In this document: positions 25,801 through 40,800 of the stretch, piece by piece | How positions within the stretch are numbered: position 1 is the first letter of the stretch | Layout of the letters: each line of letters begins with the position of its first letter | Made by a program: the position numbers and the translations under genes | The notes under the pieces: model-generated | Seen by the model: the letters and a program-made list of their open reading frames with translations, nothing else | What the model was told of the DNA's origin: nothing | Databases searched by the model: none | Source: Anarhynchus alexandrinus | Lineage: Eukaryota > Chordata > Aves > Charadriiformes > Charadriidae | Length of the DNA stretch: 64,000 bases | Direction of reading: 5' to 3' | NCBI GenBank assembly: GCA_008711295.1 | Contig: VUYV01000020.1 | Span: 621,558 to 685,557 of the forward strand

Positions 25801-28800
25801 ACCCTAAAACAATTTTTTTTTCTTCCTTCCACTGGACTAAATTATATCACTGTGAAGAAAGGCAAGGGGTGTTATTGAAAGCAGGACTGATAAAGCCTTT
25901 TCCGTACCTCCTTAAACAGTGAAGAAAACATCTTGTTTACATGGTTATTGTGATAGAACTGCCACTCAAATTCACATTCTCATTTTCATTGAAAAATCTT
26001 TTCTGATTAGACAAAGTGTGTCACTTGGATGAGGGATAACTGGAAGTGTCATTTGAGTGTCCCAGCAGTGTGAGTCAGGACACCTGTGTGTGCCTTTTGT
26101 GTGTGTCACTTGAGGCATCACTTAATAGAATCATAGAATTGTCTAGGTTGGAAGGGACCTTTAAGATCAAGTCCAACCATCAACTTAACACTGCCAAAAC
26201 CACCACTAAACTCCAGGGATGGCAACTCCACCACTTCCCTGGGCAGCCTGTTCCAATGCTTAACAACCCGTTCTGTGAAGAACTTTTTCCTAATATCCAT
26301 CCTAAACCTGCCCTGGCACAACTTGAAGCCATTTCCTCTTGTCCTATCACTTTTTACTTGGTCGACCCCCACCTCACTACAACCTCTTTCAGGTAGTTGT
26401 AGAAACCGATAAGATCTCCCCTCAGCCTCCTTTTCTCCAGACTAAACAACCCCAGTTCCTTCAGCCACTCCTCATAAGACTTGTTCTTCAGATCCCTCAC
26501 CTCATTGCCCGTCTCTGGACACGCTCCAGTACCTCTATGTCCTTCTTGTAGTGAGGGGCCCAAAACTGAACACAGTACTCGAGGTGAGGCCTCACCAGCG
26601 CTGGATACAGGGGAATGATCACTTCCCTAGTCCTGCTCACCACACTATTCTTGATACTTTAATTTTGCATTTCAATAGAATGCTGCTGTGTTGTGCTGTG
26701 GTGAGTTAACCAAAGGAAATTATACGATAGAAAGGCTTTTCCCACTTCAGTGTCACAGGTAATCACAGCAGCAAGTTGGGGTAGTCCACCCTCTCTGCCC
26801 AAGAGCCATTGGGTTTGAAATATTTATAAGTCCTATCAGATAAAATGTGAGTATATATATGCAGCCACCGAATGTTACATCTGAATCCCTGGGCGTCTCT
26901 GAGCCGCTGTCTGTGGATTTCAGATACTGGATTTTGGAATTTCCTGCGGAGTTTAACTTGGATCTTGGGCTGATTCGTTTGACTGAAGAGTTTCGGGAAG
27001 TAGCCAGCCAGCTCGGATATGAGGATCACATTCATCTCATTGATATCTCCAGCATGTAAGGATGTTATGAGCTTCAATATCTCTCTCTCTGTCTCTGTAA
27101 CAATAGAATTCTAGTTTTGTGTAAAATATGAAAATTTTAAGGGCCATCTTGATCCTGAGAGAGCAAAAAAGATTACAAAAAGATTATATTGTCTTCTAAA
27201 TTTGAAGTTACTAAAAATTTGGAATTCTAGTTGTAGTGTCACAGTAAATAGAATATTCTTATCTGGATGTAAGTTTTTAAGAAATAATTTTCTTGACAAA
27301 GCTAGTGCCAATTAAGTGATTAATACTACTTTTTTCCTATCATTTTTCATACAGAATGACAAGCTGTGCGGTGACTCACATGTTGTGTAAATCTTGCATT
27401 TTCTCAGGGAAGCTTTTTGTTCTCTCATCAGTAACCTGTTAATTTTTTCTAATTGCTTTCTGTGTACTTCTTTTCTATGATTTAATGGGATAATCTTTAG
27501 CATTCACATTTGTAGTTTTATTGCATCAAAATGATTACACTACTATTTTCTTGACATGCTGAAAGGAAAGTTACTTTTTAAAGATCACCAGACAGGCTCT
27601 TGTATCTTGCCTGATATTGTAGCTTTTCTTTTAAAATATGGCATATGCATAGTGACTTCTCCTTATTTAAAAAAGTCATAGTAACCTGGAAGGACAGCAC
27701 TGCTAATCTCAGTGAAGGTTGCAAGACTTCCTGCAAGAACAATACCAGTGAAATCACATTAATATTTTCTCTTAAATCTTCATTTTAAAATGTTGTTTGC
27801 AACCTCTTTCTGCTCTCTGAAGTGCTTTTACTGTATATGGGTAGGAATTATTCCATTGCTTGCAAGCAAATGATTTACCTTTTTGTCCACTCACTTCTTA
27901 CTGTTTTGTTAGCTGTTTGACTGTTTCTGCATAAACTTAGCTTCATAGACCTGTGGTTTTACAGAGTAAAAATTAATCTGTGATGCTATTCAAGTTTTTT
28001 TTTATTCTGTATCAGAATTTGGTGTGCCTTGTTCTTCTTGTATTCCCAAGGCATTTTTTAATTATGGCTTCCTGTATCATAGAGAAGAGTACGTTGTCCT
28101 TTTGTTCTGATAGAAATCTGCTATGATTTATCATTTGCAGTAGCACCTCCAAATCACTTATCTTCTGTTATGCACCCGAACGGGTCTTACTCTGAGTGTT
28201 TGTTATGTGCTGGATGTCACAGAACAGAAAATTCGTGATCTGTCTCTTGGTAATTTTATACTGTGTGTGTAAACCGTTTGCTACACTCACATGTACCCAC
28301 GCAGAAATGCGAATTGTGCTTATTTTCTGTTGCAGTCCTTCCTATGACTGGATGAGAAGAGTTACACAGAGGAAGAAGATTTCCAAGAAAGGAAAAGCCT
28401 GCCTGCTGTTTGACCATCTGGAGCCCATTGAGCTAGCTGAACATCTCACTTTTCTGGAGCATAAATCTTTTAGGAGAATTTCTGTAAGAAACCTACAACT
28501 TTGTCACTTGCAATTAGGAGCCTGTCCTTAAAGAGTGTTCACATGGTTTAACATTTATGACTTTTTCCTCTCTACATTTCAGTATAGTAAATCTTTATAA
28601 TCTTGCATATGATGTACATGGCTGTGGCTCCACCAGCACTTCCTTGATCTTTTTCATGACTGATGGTTTTAGTGATAAAAGTTAATTTTGTGGAGAAATT
28701 CTGGGCAAAAATTACTGCTAAAAGCTGCTGCAGCCATGTGTTGCAGCAATTGATTAAACTAACATTATTGTTCAAAATCTTCAGTTGGGTATTTTTTTCT

Positions 28801-31800
28801 CTGAGGAAATTAGTTAATTACTTTTCAGGAAACATCAGAGTCTTTGCAATGAATAATTTTTGAAGAGAGTGAAATATATATAGTCCTTCTGTAGTCTCCA
28901 TTCACTCCCAACCACTTCTTCAGAAACAGTCCTTTCGTTTGCCAACTTAGGATCAGAAGATAATTCAGGTTGCAAGGGACCTCGGGAGGCCTCTAGGCCA
29001 ACCCCCTGCCCCAAGCAGGGTCAGCTCTGAGATAGATCATGTTCCTCAGGGACTGAGCCAGTTGGATCTTGAAAACCTGCAAGAACAAAGACAGCACAAC
29101 TTCTCTTTCCTCCTTCTCCCATATTGGCACTGAGGAAAATTCAGATACAGTTGCTTGTTTTCACACAGGATTGTACATGAACAAGAGGCAAAAATGGATG
29201 AAAATGAAAGTAGAAGCTAAAGGAAAACAAATGAGTAACACAAATGCCAAAAGAAAGGCTGATTTCTGCTGGCAAATATCCATAAGAAAAAGTCACATGA
29301 TGCCACTGTATCTGGTGGCAAATGGAAGCAGTAGGTTCTCAAGATGACAAGTTCTCTTCAGAAAAAAAATGAGACTTTTTTTAAAGTATTTAGGAGCATG
29401 AAAAAAAGCCAAACTCCAAAACTAAGAAAAATACATGAGGTTTTTTGTTTGTTTCAAGAGAGGAAGGAAAAAGAGATCAATGAGGACCTGAGATCAGTCT
29501 AAATAGAACCGCTTTTGATGTCATTTAATAACGTTCAAAGGTTTATTACTCTAGACTTCAAATCATAGGAAAATACCCTACCGTGATCTGTGCAATGCTA
29601 ACCTCAAAGAAGGAGGGAGGGACAAGAAACAAGGGATGGATTTCTAACTAGACTTAAGATATATTTTAATTCCTTTGGGAATTCCAGAAAGACAGCTCAG
29701 ACCTGCAATGAATTTTCTTTATTCGTTGCTGTTTCTAATCTGTCTGATAATTCTGCAGCTTGAATTTTGCTATATCTCAGATGTTTTTCTGCAACCAATT
29801 AGAGTTAATTAATCTTATACCCTCCTGTAATGCAATTAAGAGGTCTGAAAAATGTGTTACTTGTTTATATAAGACTGATAACCAAAAAGTTTTAAGAATG
29901 GTACATTTCCAGGAAATAAAGCGAAGGGCACACTTCAAAACATAGAGTTTGAAAAACGAGCCCAGTATCACTAATCTAATTTAAAGAACAATTGAGATCT
30001 GCTATAGAGAAAAAACCAGCATTTATTTAGAGATGTCAATGAGACCAGGTGATTTACTATAAGCTGTTCAGAAATGTAAGAGTGCCACTTACATTTGCAA
30101 GGTAGATGAAAGAGTTATCTCAAAGCTATGTAATTGTAAAAGATGATTAGTCTGAATCCTGTCTTTGGTTTTACCTATTTAAAAAAATATGGGGGAGAAG
30201 GAAAGGCAGTGTTAACCACAACAGAAAACATTTTAAAGTATCTGAACACTGAGATACTGTTTGTCTGCAGCTCTGAGACGATCATCTGCTGTGTAAGAGC
30301 ATATGCCATCATATGGACTTCTAGCAGGCAATTTTTGATCAGCTAAGACCAAGAAACCAGTGTTGGCTGGCATTGCTATCAACTCCTTGCATAAGCTAAA
30401 GTTATGTCATAAGCTTCTGAAAATCCATCTTAGAGACAGCTGAAAAATGTTTTCCAAACATGTAGGGAAATTTAATTCTTGGGAGCAGTAGCTCTCCCAT
30501 GTAGAACTATGTCCATGAATGTGCAGGGACTGAACAATAACATCAAAAGAAGCAAGATTTAGCAGAAGCAGCTCCTTATGCTGCAGATTTTTTTTGACAT
30601 AGGAGGAAGAAAATGGGTCCATAGTTAGCTTCTTGGGATGCAGTTCAAGCTCCTGTGAAGGGTTACAGAGCTCCTGTTAATTTCAGTGCTGCCAAGATTT
30701 CCCTCTTTACATCAGCAATGGAGTTGGTCAGGATATTGGAGTGGGATGAAAGCTCTTTTTTATATGCTCCTTGCTTGTAGCACTAGGTAATTCCTATAGA
30801 GTATTATGCCATGAGGATGTCAAGCAAAACTTCACAAGATAAATTCTTCTAAGTGTTGAGTAAATTATGGGAAAGATGATTCCATGGAAGTAGTGGTCAT
30901 GCTCATCATGCATGCTGCTGCATTACCTGACACGCAAACACTAAAGTTTTAAGCTGACATTTCAGTAATAAAAAAAAACACCACCATCACTAAAATTTTA
31001 AGAAAGAATTGATGTGCAGCAGAGTCTGCTGACCCTGAGTCTTGGTAACTTTCTAAACAAGAGGAGCTTTAAAAGGAAAAAGTGATCAAAGCTTCAATTT
31101 GATTCTTAAGTTGTCCACTGGTTTACTGAAAATGCCTTTCCTCTGTTAGTTCACAGACTACCAAAGCTATGTGATCCATGGCTGCTTGGAGAACAATCCT
31201 ACTTTGGAGAGATCTATTGCTTTATTTAATGGCATCTCCAAATGGGTCCAGCTGATGGTTCTCAGCAAACCAACACCCCAGCAAAGGGCAGAAGTAATCA
31301 CAAAGTTTATCAATGTTGCACAGGTAAGTCCTGCATCTGAGTCTTTTTCCTCCAGTATAAAGTAGTAATACAAATAGAGATTGCAGTGAACAGATGGACT
31401 GGATGCTCTTTGTGCTGTTTTCTCAGTTAACAGCCTGTTCAACATCACTGCAGGTTATTTGTTCAGGTGTGGGATGTCTGCATTTTTTAACTAGCAGACA
31501 TAACTATAAAATAATTTTTCTTTGTTGCATGCTGGTTGACAACTGTCACTATTGTGTGTTTTGAATTAGCTAAGCTAATTCAAAAATTTTCAAAAAAGAA
31601 ATGCTGAACCATTCTGTTATGTCCCCTGGTTTAGTGATTTCTACTTTTGCAGTGATAGGTTGTCTCCTTTTGCTTGTCATGTGTGACACTGGATAGCTGC
31701 CACATGTATTTCCTTGATTTTTACTTATGCATGATCAATCTCTTCTGCAGAAGCTCCTTCACCTCCAGAACTTCAACACACTGATGGCAGTTGTGGGAGG

Positions 31801-34800
31801 TCTAAGCCACAGCTCTATTTCTCGCCTGAAAGAAACTCATTCTCATCTGTCTTCAGAAGTCACAAAGGTATGGTGGAGTCCAGAATATAGACATATTGAG
31901 CAGAACATCACCTCTTTGAGGTCAGATGAGTTCTGCAGTGCAGGTGTCTCACCAGCACAATACTTGGATCATGGCAGGTCATCCTAAAAGGCACTTTGAT
32001 TGTGTTCCTCTTGGTGGAGAAGGATCGGCTCATGGAGATCCTCTTCTTGATTCCCTGTGCCAGAGAGGAAATTAACACTGGTGCACCCTGACATGAGCTG
32101 TGCTCATTTTAAACAAATTAAGGATATGCTATGAATACTTTCACAGAGACTTGTTTCTCTGACTATTTGTAGGACTGGAATGAAATGACAGAGCTGGTCT
32201 CTTCCAATGGAAACTACTGCAACTACCGCAAGGCTTTTGCTGACTGTGTTGGCTTCAAAATTCCTATTTTAGGAGTTCATTTGAAAGACTTGATTGCTGT
32301 CCATGTCATTTTTCCTGACTGGATAGATGAGAACAAAGTTAACATAGTGAAAATGCAGCAGCTTTCCATCACCTTGAGTGAACTGGTTTCCCTGCAAACT
32401 GCCTCTCATCATTTAGAACCTAATATGGATTTAATTAACCTGCTAACTGTAAGTACTAAGCATATTTCAGTTTACTTCAGTTATTCAGATGTTGAATGTC
32501 AGTAGGAATGTTCATATCTATAGAGATAAGTGCACATTGTTATCCCAGTTTTGTAAAAGAAAAAGGAGAGAATACAAAACAGAAACAAGTTCACATGAGG
32601 TGTGAATAAAGTCAAAGAGAGTTTCATTACTGTAGTATGTGATGGCTGGAAGCAGCAAGAGGATTGTTATCAAGTAATTATTTTAAGGGAGCAGAAGGAG
32701 GGCTGTGGTTGTGGTAGGAGAAGTAAAAACTAAGTTCTGACTACATAGAATTGAGACCTACTTCTCCTGTGCAAAGATTGGGTGAAGTGTTGTCATGGAC
32801 ACACAAGTGAAAGTCCAACTTGGCCATCACTCTGTTCTTGCTTCCCTGTGCTTTTTGTGCAACACAGTACTCTTTCTATCCAGTAGATAAAAATGCTCTT
32901 GAATGGTGTTAAAGAGAGCTTGCAACCCCTGCTCTTTCCCCTCCCCTTCCCTCTTGGCAGTGGCTTCATTTGCAGAGGCTTGAAACTTGCACACACAAAT
33001 TACGGATATAGACTTGAATATCCCATTTCAAACCAAAGGAAAGTGAGATTTCAAAAAGGCTGAATAAAACATGTTTTTTTTAAAGTTCCAACTGGCAATG
33101 CTAAAATGAATTATTTTTCAGTCCCCTTTTTGATGTGTAGGCAATGATTGTAATTTTAATAAATACTACACTTTATTTCAAAACATACTGAATCATGGAG
33201 CCTGAACCATCAGGCCAAATCCTGATTCTATCGAAATGTAGTCATTTTAGCACTGGTCTTAACTGCAGCAGTGTTTGACCCAACACCACAGTTTGTTTGG
33301 GTCAGAGACAAAAAACAGCATCTTGGAATTAAAGATAAAACCTGTGAAACTTGAAAAAAGGAATGCTGTTTGTTTTAAGCCAGTTGATTTTGCAAACAAA
33401 TAAAAGCCACCTACCCTCCTTAGAGTACTCTGAAATGCCTCACGTTAGGTAAAGGGTTCTCTTAATATGTAATCATTTTTTGCTGTTTCTGTTCTTTTTA
33501 TTTAACTTTGTCTTTCAGATCTCTAATCCTGACTGAAAGAAAATCTCTTTGCTTTCCTGAAATCAGTAGAATTCTTTAAAAAAATAAACTTAGAAGTAAG
33601 CTAGATCTGTGTGTAACTAGGGCAGATTTCAGGATTTTTCCAGTGTTTATCTTGTTGAATAGCATGAACTTCTCAGAATTTACTCCCGGGGGAGGTGGGA
33701 ACCAAATTCCAGCTTTTCCTCAGTCAGGTCACGGGCTTGAGGTGACTCTTCTTACCTAGCTCATTCTAGGTAAATGACTTATCTGGAGGGCCATTGGGCA
33801 GGAACTTCGGATTTTTTCCTTTTATGCTTTACTTTAAACTGCTCAAAAATATGCATATCTAGTAATTAAGCAGAGACTGTAGTTTGCGGTGGATTTATGC
33901 TGGGACTGATCAGGTACAGGGGTTTACACTTCAGAGGCTGACAAATATGAGCCTGAGTTTGAAGCAATCAAGACAGTGTAGATATACCTGTGGCTTCATT
34001 GTGATGAGGAATGGGAAAGTTTGGGGGACCATGAAAACCATCTCCTGTTGCACTTTGTGTGGAGCAATCTGGGAACAAGTCCTAAGCACTGTTAGTGGGA
34101 CAGGGGGAAGAAGGGACTGTGTATTGCACACTGCAACACCCACCTAATTAAAATATTAGACTATAAAGGTAGATATTTATTACCTTGTTTTGTTTTAATA
34201 GGAATTGAGAGGCACCTTCTTATCTTGTGCCATTCTTTCCCTCCCTGCTTGTTTCTGAAAGTTCACAGTTTCTTACAAGCTTGGCTGTGAGTAGGAGGAA
34301 GTGGAAATGCAGGTTTTAGAGAACTGAGCAATAAGAAACTGAGTCCAAAAGGGCAGAAATTAGACAATGTGAAGTGAGACATGGAAGCTAACCACTGCTG
34401 ACATTTTCATTAGCTGTTCTTCTCTCTTTTGGGTGACATCATGCTTTCCAAAAGGAGCAGAAAGCTTCAAATTTTTCTAAGACCTTGCAGGTTCATTCCC
34501 ATCATTTTATTTTTTTTTTAATATTTTCCTTTTTTGTTTGTTTTTAGCAAAATGATATGGATTTTATTTATATCTACATTAATACTTAATTCAGTATATT
34601 CCATTTACCAGGAGAAGCAATTGAGTACATGACAAGTACTTTCTCACTTACTATTCTTTGATGTGTTAATTCCTAATATAACTGTATTGATTTTGGTTAC
34701 AGTTGAGCCAATCTGATTGTAAATAAACGAAGCTGCATGCTGCAGTGTTGATTCCAGACCTGATCATGGGTTAAAATTAACTTGTGCTGCTTTTTACCCG

Positions 34801-37800
34801 TTAGCATAATTCCATGGTGGTACCTTTCAGTAATGATGGAGACAGCCATAGATATCCTAGGTAGACAGCTGTGAGTACCCTAAAACCTTTTGAGGGTAAT
34901 TCTGTCTTCATAGTAGTCACTGGAAGTGTAGTTGTGAGTCAAGTAGATTGGGTAGTGTGGGAGTTTTGGTTTAAGATGGTGATTCCTGGAAAGGATAAAA
35001 CCAAATTTCTACAAAATGTTCCTGGACCTGAATTTTGGTACATCTCATAATATTATAAATTTTCTCACTTTTCTTCCAGCATGTAGGTTTGGTCCTCATT
35101 TGTACATATGAATACATTACAGTACTTTTTTTTTTACAGTGGTCTCTGGAACAGTAATAATGAACTTACATAGCAGGTGAAATGTTTTTGTCAATCTTTT
35201 TGTTAATAAGTTTTAAATAATAGGCTGGGGTCAGAGAAGGAGGAGAAGAAAGCTAGGATTGCAGCCCAAAGCTGTCAAGAACTGACTAAAAATACTTGAC
35301 CTTGTTATGTGCAAATGGTCTTTTAGCAGATTTAGTCTCCCTTGCCGCCAAAGTCATCCTCAGTTTTCAGACCCCGAAGAAATAACTATTCTATTTATTG
35401 CTAGGTCTTCCGTCTCTAATGTAAACTGTAAAAATTTTTCTCATCTTTAACTTACTTATAGAAACTCCCTTTCAAAACTAGTAAATGTGCATAAACATGT
35501 AGAGTGCTTTAGTGCTTTTCATTTGCGTGTGAATCTGCTGACCCAACTATTTGTTCATTTATGCTCTTTTCCCATTAAGCCGCTTCTATCCAGGCAGGCT
35601 TTTAGTAGGTGTTTTGACCTGATAAGCAATGTGTAAATCTCTTGCCTGGCCTCCATCCCTTGCAGTATTGCCTTTTACACCACATTTAGCAAGTGCTAAC
35701 AGCCTGGCCTGTGCTTGCTTGACGAGTAAATCACTGGGTGCTGGTTAGCTAGTGCAACAACTTGCACAAAAAGATAAAATGGGTATTACATGGGCTAAGT
35801 GGGCATGTGAGAATTTGCTCTGGTCTTTCTTTTCCTCAGTGGTGGATGCCTGTCAGCTATGGGGGAGCTGATACTTTTGAAGTGTTTTGGAAATGGTGAT
35901 GCCTGGGGAGACTGTGTTAAGAGCTATGGAGTGAGAGCTGGCTTAAAAGCTGGGGCGAGGGCTTGGTAGTAAAATTCAGGCCACTTGATCAAGGATGGGC
36001 ATTTTTCAGGTGGTATTGTGTGTATAGACCTAAAGGGTGAACGGAGAGAATTAAATGTGCCACAATTCAGCTGCTAGTGGGCTGGAGTGTGTTACACGAA
36101 GACGGACTCACACCTTAGTGCATGCTTGCTCTTAGTCTGCATGATTTTTCCTCCCTTCCTGCATTGTTGGCCTCACTCACTCCATCTCCACTGACTCCGT
36201 ACCCAGTTCTGTACCAGTCCCTGACATCTGAAACCTGGAGCAGTAAAAGAGGACCTGAGCATGAGCCTAGCACTGCACCAGAGAGTAATAATTGGTCTAA
36301 TGACATTTTCATCATTAGAAAACTTACATTTGGTGAGAATGCTTAAGGGATTTCCTTACCTGCTGTGCAGTATTTCCACATTGTTTTTGTTTCACAACGT
36401 GAATAAAAGCCTGTGGGCAAATGTTTCATCACTTTCTGTGGACTGGAAGAGGATCTCAGTCTCTCAACTAGTCTACAGTGTATTTATACTAACTGCATTA
36501 GAACTTATTTGGTGCCACCATTTTTCCCCCACTATTTTTAGGTCTCAACAGCTATTTATCTAATCTGTTCTGAGAATATATGCAAATGACTGGAAAGTCC
36601 CAGTCATTTTTACAGTCTAGTGAAGAGAATGAGAAATATCTAAACAATCAAACTGAAAGTCACCCTCCCTAATTTGTGTTCAGTAAGTTCCACTTACAAA
36701 AAAAAAAAAAAAAAGCCGTGCTTTTCTGATCCCTCCTCCACCTTCCTCAATATCCCCCCAAATTGCTTGGAAAAATAGGACAGCAGTGAAAGTCAAATTA
36801 GAATGGAAACTGCCACCCCCTGTAAAGATTATCCTAGGAAAACTCAGAGCGATACCGTAAATAAAATGTAAAATGAGAGCTTATATAACTGCATAGTCAT
36901 CATGCTTGTAATTTTTTTGCTAGTATTTGAAAATTCTGTACTAGACAATACCTCTTTCACTGTGTGCTTACACATTGTGCCAAATGAAGTTATAACTGCT
37001 GCTTATGATAAGATCAGATAGTTCAGGGAGGGAGAGATACAAACTTGCTCATACTAATGCATTTCCACCTCCAAATCCACACCCTGCTTATCTGGCCTGC
37101 TGAGAGAACTGTGCTCTTCAGTAGGAACTGGCCAAGGCCTTTTGAACTAGCAATTCCTCTGTCAATCCCAGCCTGACCCAATAATATCATTTGCTGCAAC
37201 TGAGTTCTGCTTATAACCTTCTGTCACAGTCATGCAGTCAGTAGTAATTCTATCTGCCTGCTGGGAAGCATCCTTTGGTGATTCTGCTCTGATTCTTTGG
37301 TGATTCTCTACTCCACTCTCGTGAGACCCCACCTGCAGTACTACATCCAGCTCTGGAGTCCCCAACATAAGAAGGACATGGACCTGCTGGAGTGTGTCCA
37401 GAGGAGAGCCACAAGGATGATCCGAGGGCTGGAGCACATCTCCTATGAGGAGAGGCTGAAAGAGTTGGGGCTGTTCAGCCTGGAGAAGAGAAGGCTCCGG
37501 GGAGATCTTATTGCGGCCTTCCAGTACCTAAAGGGGGCTTACAGGAGAGCTGGGGAAGGACTTTTTACTAGGGCATGTAGTGATAGGACGAGGGGGAATG
37601 GCTTTAAACTGGAAGAGGGCAGGTTTGGATTAAACATTAGGAAGAAGTTTTTCACTTTAAGGGTGGTAAGGCACTGGCACAGGTTGCCCAGAGAGGTTGT
37701 TGAGGCCCCATCCCTGGAGGTGTTCAAGGCCAGGCTGGACGTGGCCTTGGGCAACCTGGTCTAGTGGGAGATGTCCCTGCCTGTGGCAGGGGGGTTGGAA

Positions 37801-40800
37801 CTCAATGATCTTCAAGGTCCTTTCCAACCTAAACCATTCTATGATTATTTTATACCACCCAGGAACCTAAGAATACAGTCACTGAATAACTAAATACATA
37901 TTTGTTACAGCAGTTATTTGATCTACATTATCTTTAGGACAGGTCCTTACATTCCCCTGGGACAGCAGCATGCTGGCTGCACGAGGGAACCTGCAGGATG
38001 CTCAGGCTTTCACTGGTGCCCATAACCAAATTACAAAGTGCAAAAATCAGCGTAGTGTTACAGCTAGACAAAATGAATAATGCAAAATCCAGATATCTTG
38101 AAAACAATGTTCACTCTGGGATGTGTACCTATCTTTGGAAAGGGCACGACTCCTGTCTTACTGCACAAAATTCTGCCTAAAAGAAGCTCGTTCCTAGAGG
38201 TGGTTCTGCAGTACGGTGTCACTGGTCCTGCTTGTTACTCATGTGGCACTTCAGGGTCTCTGAAAATAAGCTTCTGTCACAGTCATTTAGTCAGTAGTAA
38301 TTCTATCTGCCTGCTGGGAAGCATCCTTTTAACTCAATCTTAGCTTAATTGGGGATTTGCAAGGTAGATGATAACTTCAAATCATGTCAGTTACTCCAAA
38401 GCCATTTAATGTAGGGACATGAAGGGACATGATCACAGGAAGCATGCGATGCTCGTTTCCTCTCATTGCAAATCATTAGCCACAGTATTGATTACTTTTC
38501 TCCTTCATCACTCCAAGCACAGAGGGTTTTAATGCAGACCTGGACTGGCACAAGACCACAGTTGCCAAAGTAAAACCAAACAAATCCATTTTACTTTAAG
38601 CAAGTTTATGCCCCTTCTTTTTTTCTCAATAAATCCTCTAGGGAAAACAATGAGAACTCAGAAGAAAAGTCTTTCATTTATCTGAAAACGTAAGCTGAAA
38701 GGGAATTTGCCTTACTTGGTGAGATGGGATCGGCAACAGGCCAAGCTGGGTGAGAGTAACTGGGATTGATCTTCATGGAACACTTTGCTGCATCAACAGC
38801 AGTGCCGAACCTGGTCTGCCCCTCGCCAGCCAGTGTCTGTGGTCAGCTGCTGCCCAGGGCTTTCCAGAGAGGCTTTCGCTGCATGGGCTGATCTCTGTAG
38901 AAGAGCTCCAGTACTCTGACCCTTCTTCAGGAACAAGATTTGACCAGAACACAATCTGAAGTACTTCCAGCCTAGCCTCTTTACAACTTCTTTCCTGCAG
39001 TTTTTGTATTCACTAGGTTATTTCTCTGAGATCTGTCGTGACCACTGAGCTGCTAAAAGAATATGTTTTGCATAAGGGTGGTCTTTGGTGCCAATGTTCC
39101 CCTTTGGAGAAGGTCAGTACGCAGCCCCTCGCACTTGACGTGTTTGGGTGCAGGTTGTGACCGCCTCTAAGTACAGTGCCTGGTCGGATCAGTACAGGCA
39201 TGAGCAGCAGTGTGTGCTCACCAGCACACGTTGGGTTACGTTAGCTCTGTGGAAAGTTGCAAGCAGCTTTGGCGTGTATCCTGAGCTCTGAGTAGCAAAC
39301 TTTTTTGTTTAGCCTCAGTGGGAGGTATACCTCTGCTAATAAATATTACCCTTTTTTTTCTCTTTCTTACATGTAGCTGTCCCTGGACCTCTATCACACT
39401 GAGGATGATATCTACAAGCTTTCACTGGTGCTGGAACCAAGGAACTCCAAATCTGTAGGTCATCTTTTACTGCATTTTGGCCTATTGCTTATTTTGTCTG
39501 CATGCAGCTGGTTAAACTTTTAAATGACAGTTAACATGTTTCCTTATTCATACTCACATGAAGGTTTTTAGTGTGCGCACTTGTACACAGTCGCTATTCA
39601 TAGGGTTTTGTGCATATTGGGAGAAGTAAATAGTGAAATATACTAGACTTCATTTTTAATTGTTTTTCAACAAAACCTCTGCAAGTCATGGAAAACATAG
39701 TTCTGCTTTACGTGAAGATATCCTTTGTAAGTTTATATCAATTATTTATTGCGTGACCAGTACTTCATTTTCTGGATGCTGGTGCTCTTATATAAAACAA
39801 CAGTGAGTCCAAAGATTTGTTTTAGGTAAGCCACAGCATTAGCTGTAGTGTTTTCAAAACTGTTTGCTTATATAAGTCTGAGGGTACAGATAAATCTCCT
39901 AATAGTTGAATTTCATTTAAAGCCTTACTCTCTCTTCTGCTGCCAAAGTCTGGGGACTCCTCTTCCCTCTGAGCACTTCATCAGTCCATTAATATCCTTA
40001 TTACCTATCAGATCCAGCATGTGATTCTTTCAGGCTGAGCTCTTTCAAGTCTGACACCAGCAGAAACTAAGGGTGGCTGGAAATGCTTAGCAGGGTGTGA
40101 GAGCAGAGTCCAGCAGTCTGAGGTGATTCATTGCAGTGCTTTTTATGTTTTTGAAGTATTCTTCAAAGCAATCAAGGAAGGTGAACCCCTTAATTTCCAA
40201 GTGTAGTGCTTTTCTGGGTTTTAAGATAGTTTATCACACTTGGAGACCAGTTTGAGGACTATGTGTGTGCGCACTTTTAGTGGTGGATGATGAGCAATAG
40301 TAAGGAAGCTATTGAATATTTCTACAGTCAACACTAACTCAGTTTGAACACCTGGAATTTCATTACTGAGTCTCCAGTCCCTGTTGGATATGATTTGACC
40401 ATAACAATTCCCATTTATCACAGTCATTCTGGCTCCCTTGTGCTCCCATTACTGCCAGCAAAGTTGCAATTGTTACAGCTCTGTGTTGTGGAAGGACTAA
40501 TGGGCCACTACTATAAATGAAGAAAATTGTCACGTCGCTACTTTGATCTCCAGCCTGAGCTTTAAGAAGGACAAAAGCGATATAAACAGTGCTGTGAACT
40601 TTAACAGTACCCAGCAATTGTGGGAGACTTCTGCATGATGATCAATGAATAACCAGTGACATTGAGCTGCTGCAGCACCCTGATGGGTAGAAAGCTACAG
40701 CTGAATCGACAGAAGCCGGACTATTTGAAGCATACTTCTCTTTGATGGAGTGCCAAAGCACACACGATATTTTAGAGGGGAAAGAATCTGTAGAGCTTTT

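Larger units (their letters stand above)
32449..39376 (+). other. RASGRP3: RASGRP3 intron after coding exon 8 (6.9 kb, longest between coding exons)
   Basis: Contains a sense-oriented CR1 (37303-37849), a 59-bp direct repeat on either side of it (37218-37276 and 38271-38329) and an A17 run (36698-36714). Other ORFs here are short and unlike any protein I know. Confidence 0.9.

Noticed and set aside
37162..37437. 91-codon minus-strand ORF
   Set aside because: It overlaps the 59-bp repeat and the antisense of the CR1; no independent support.
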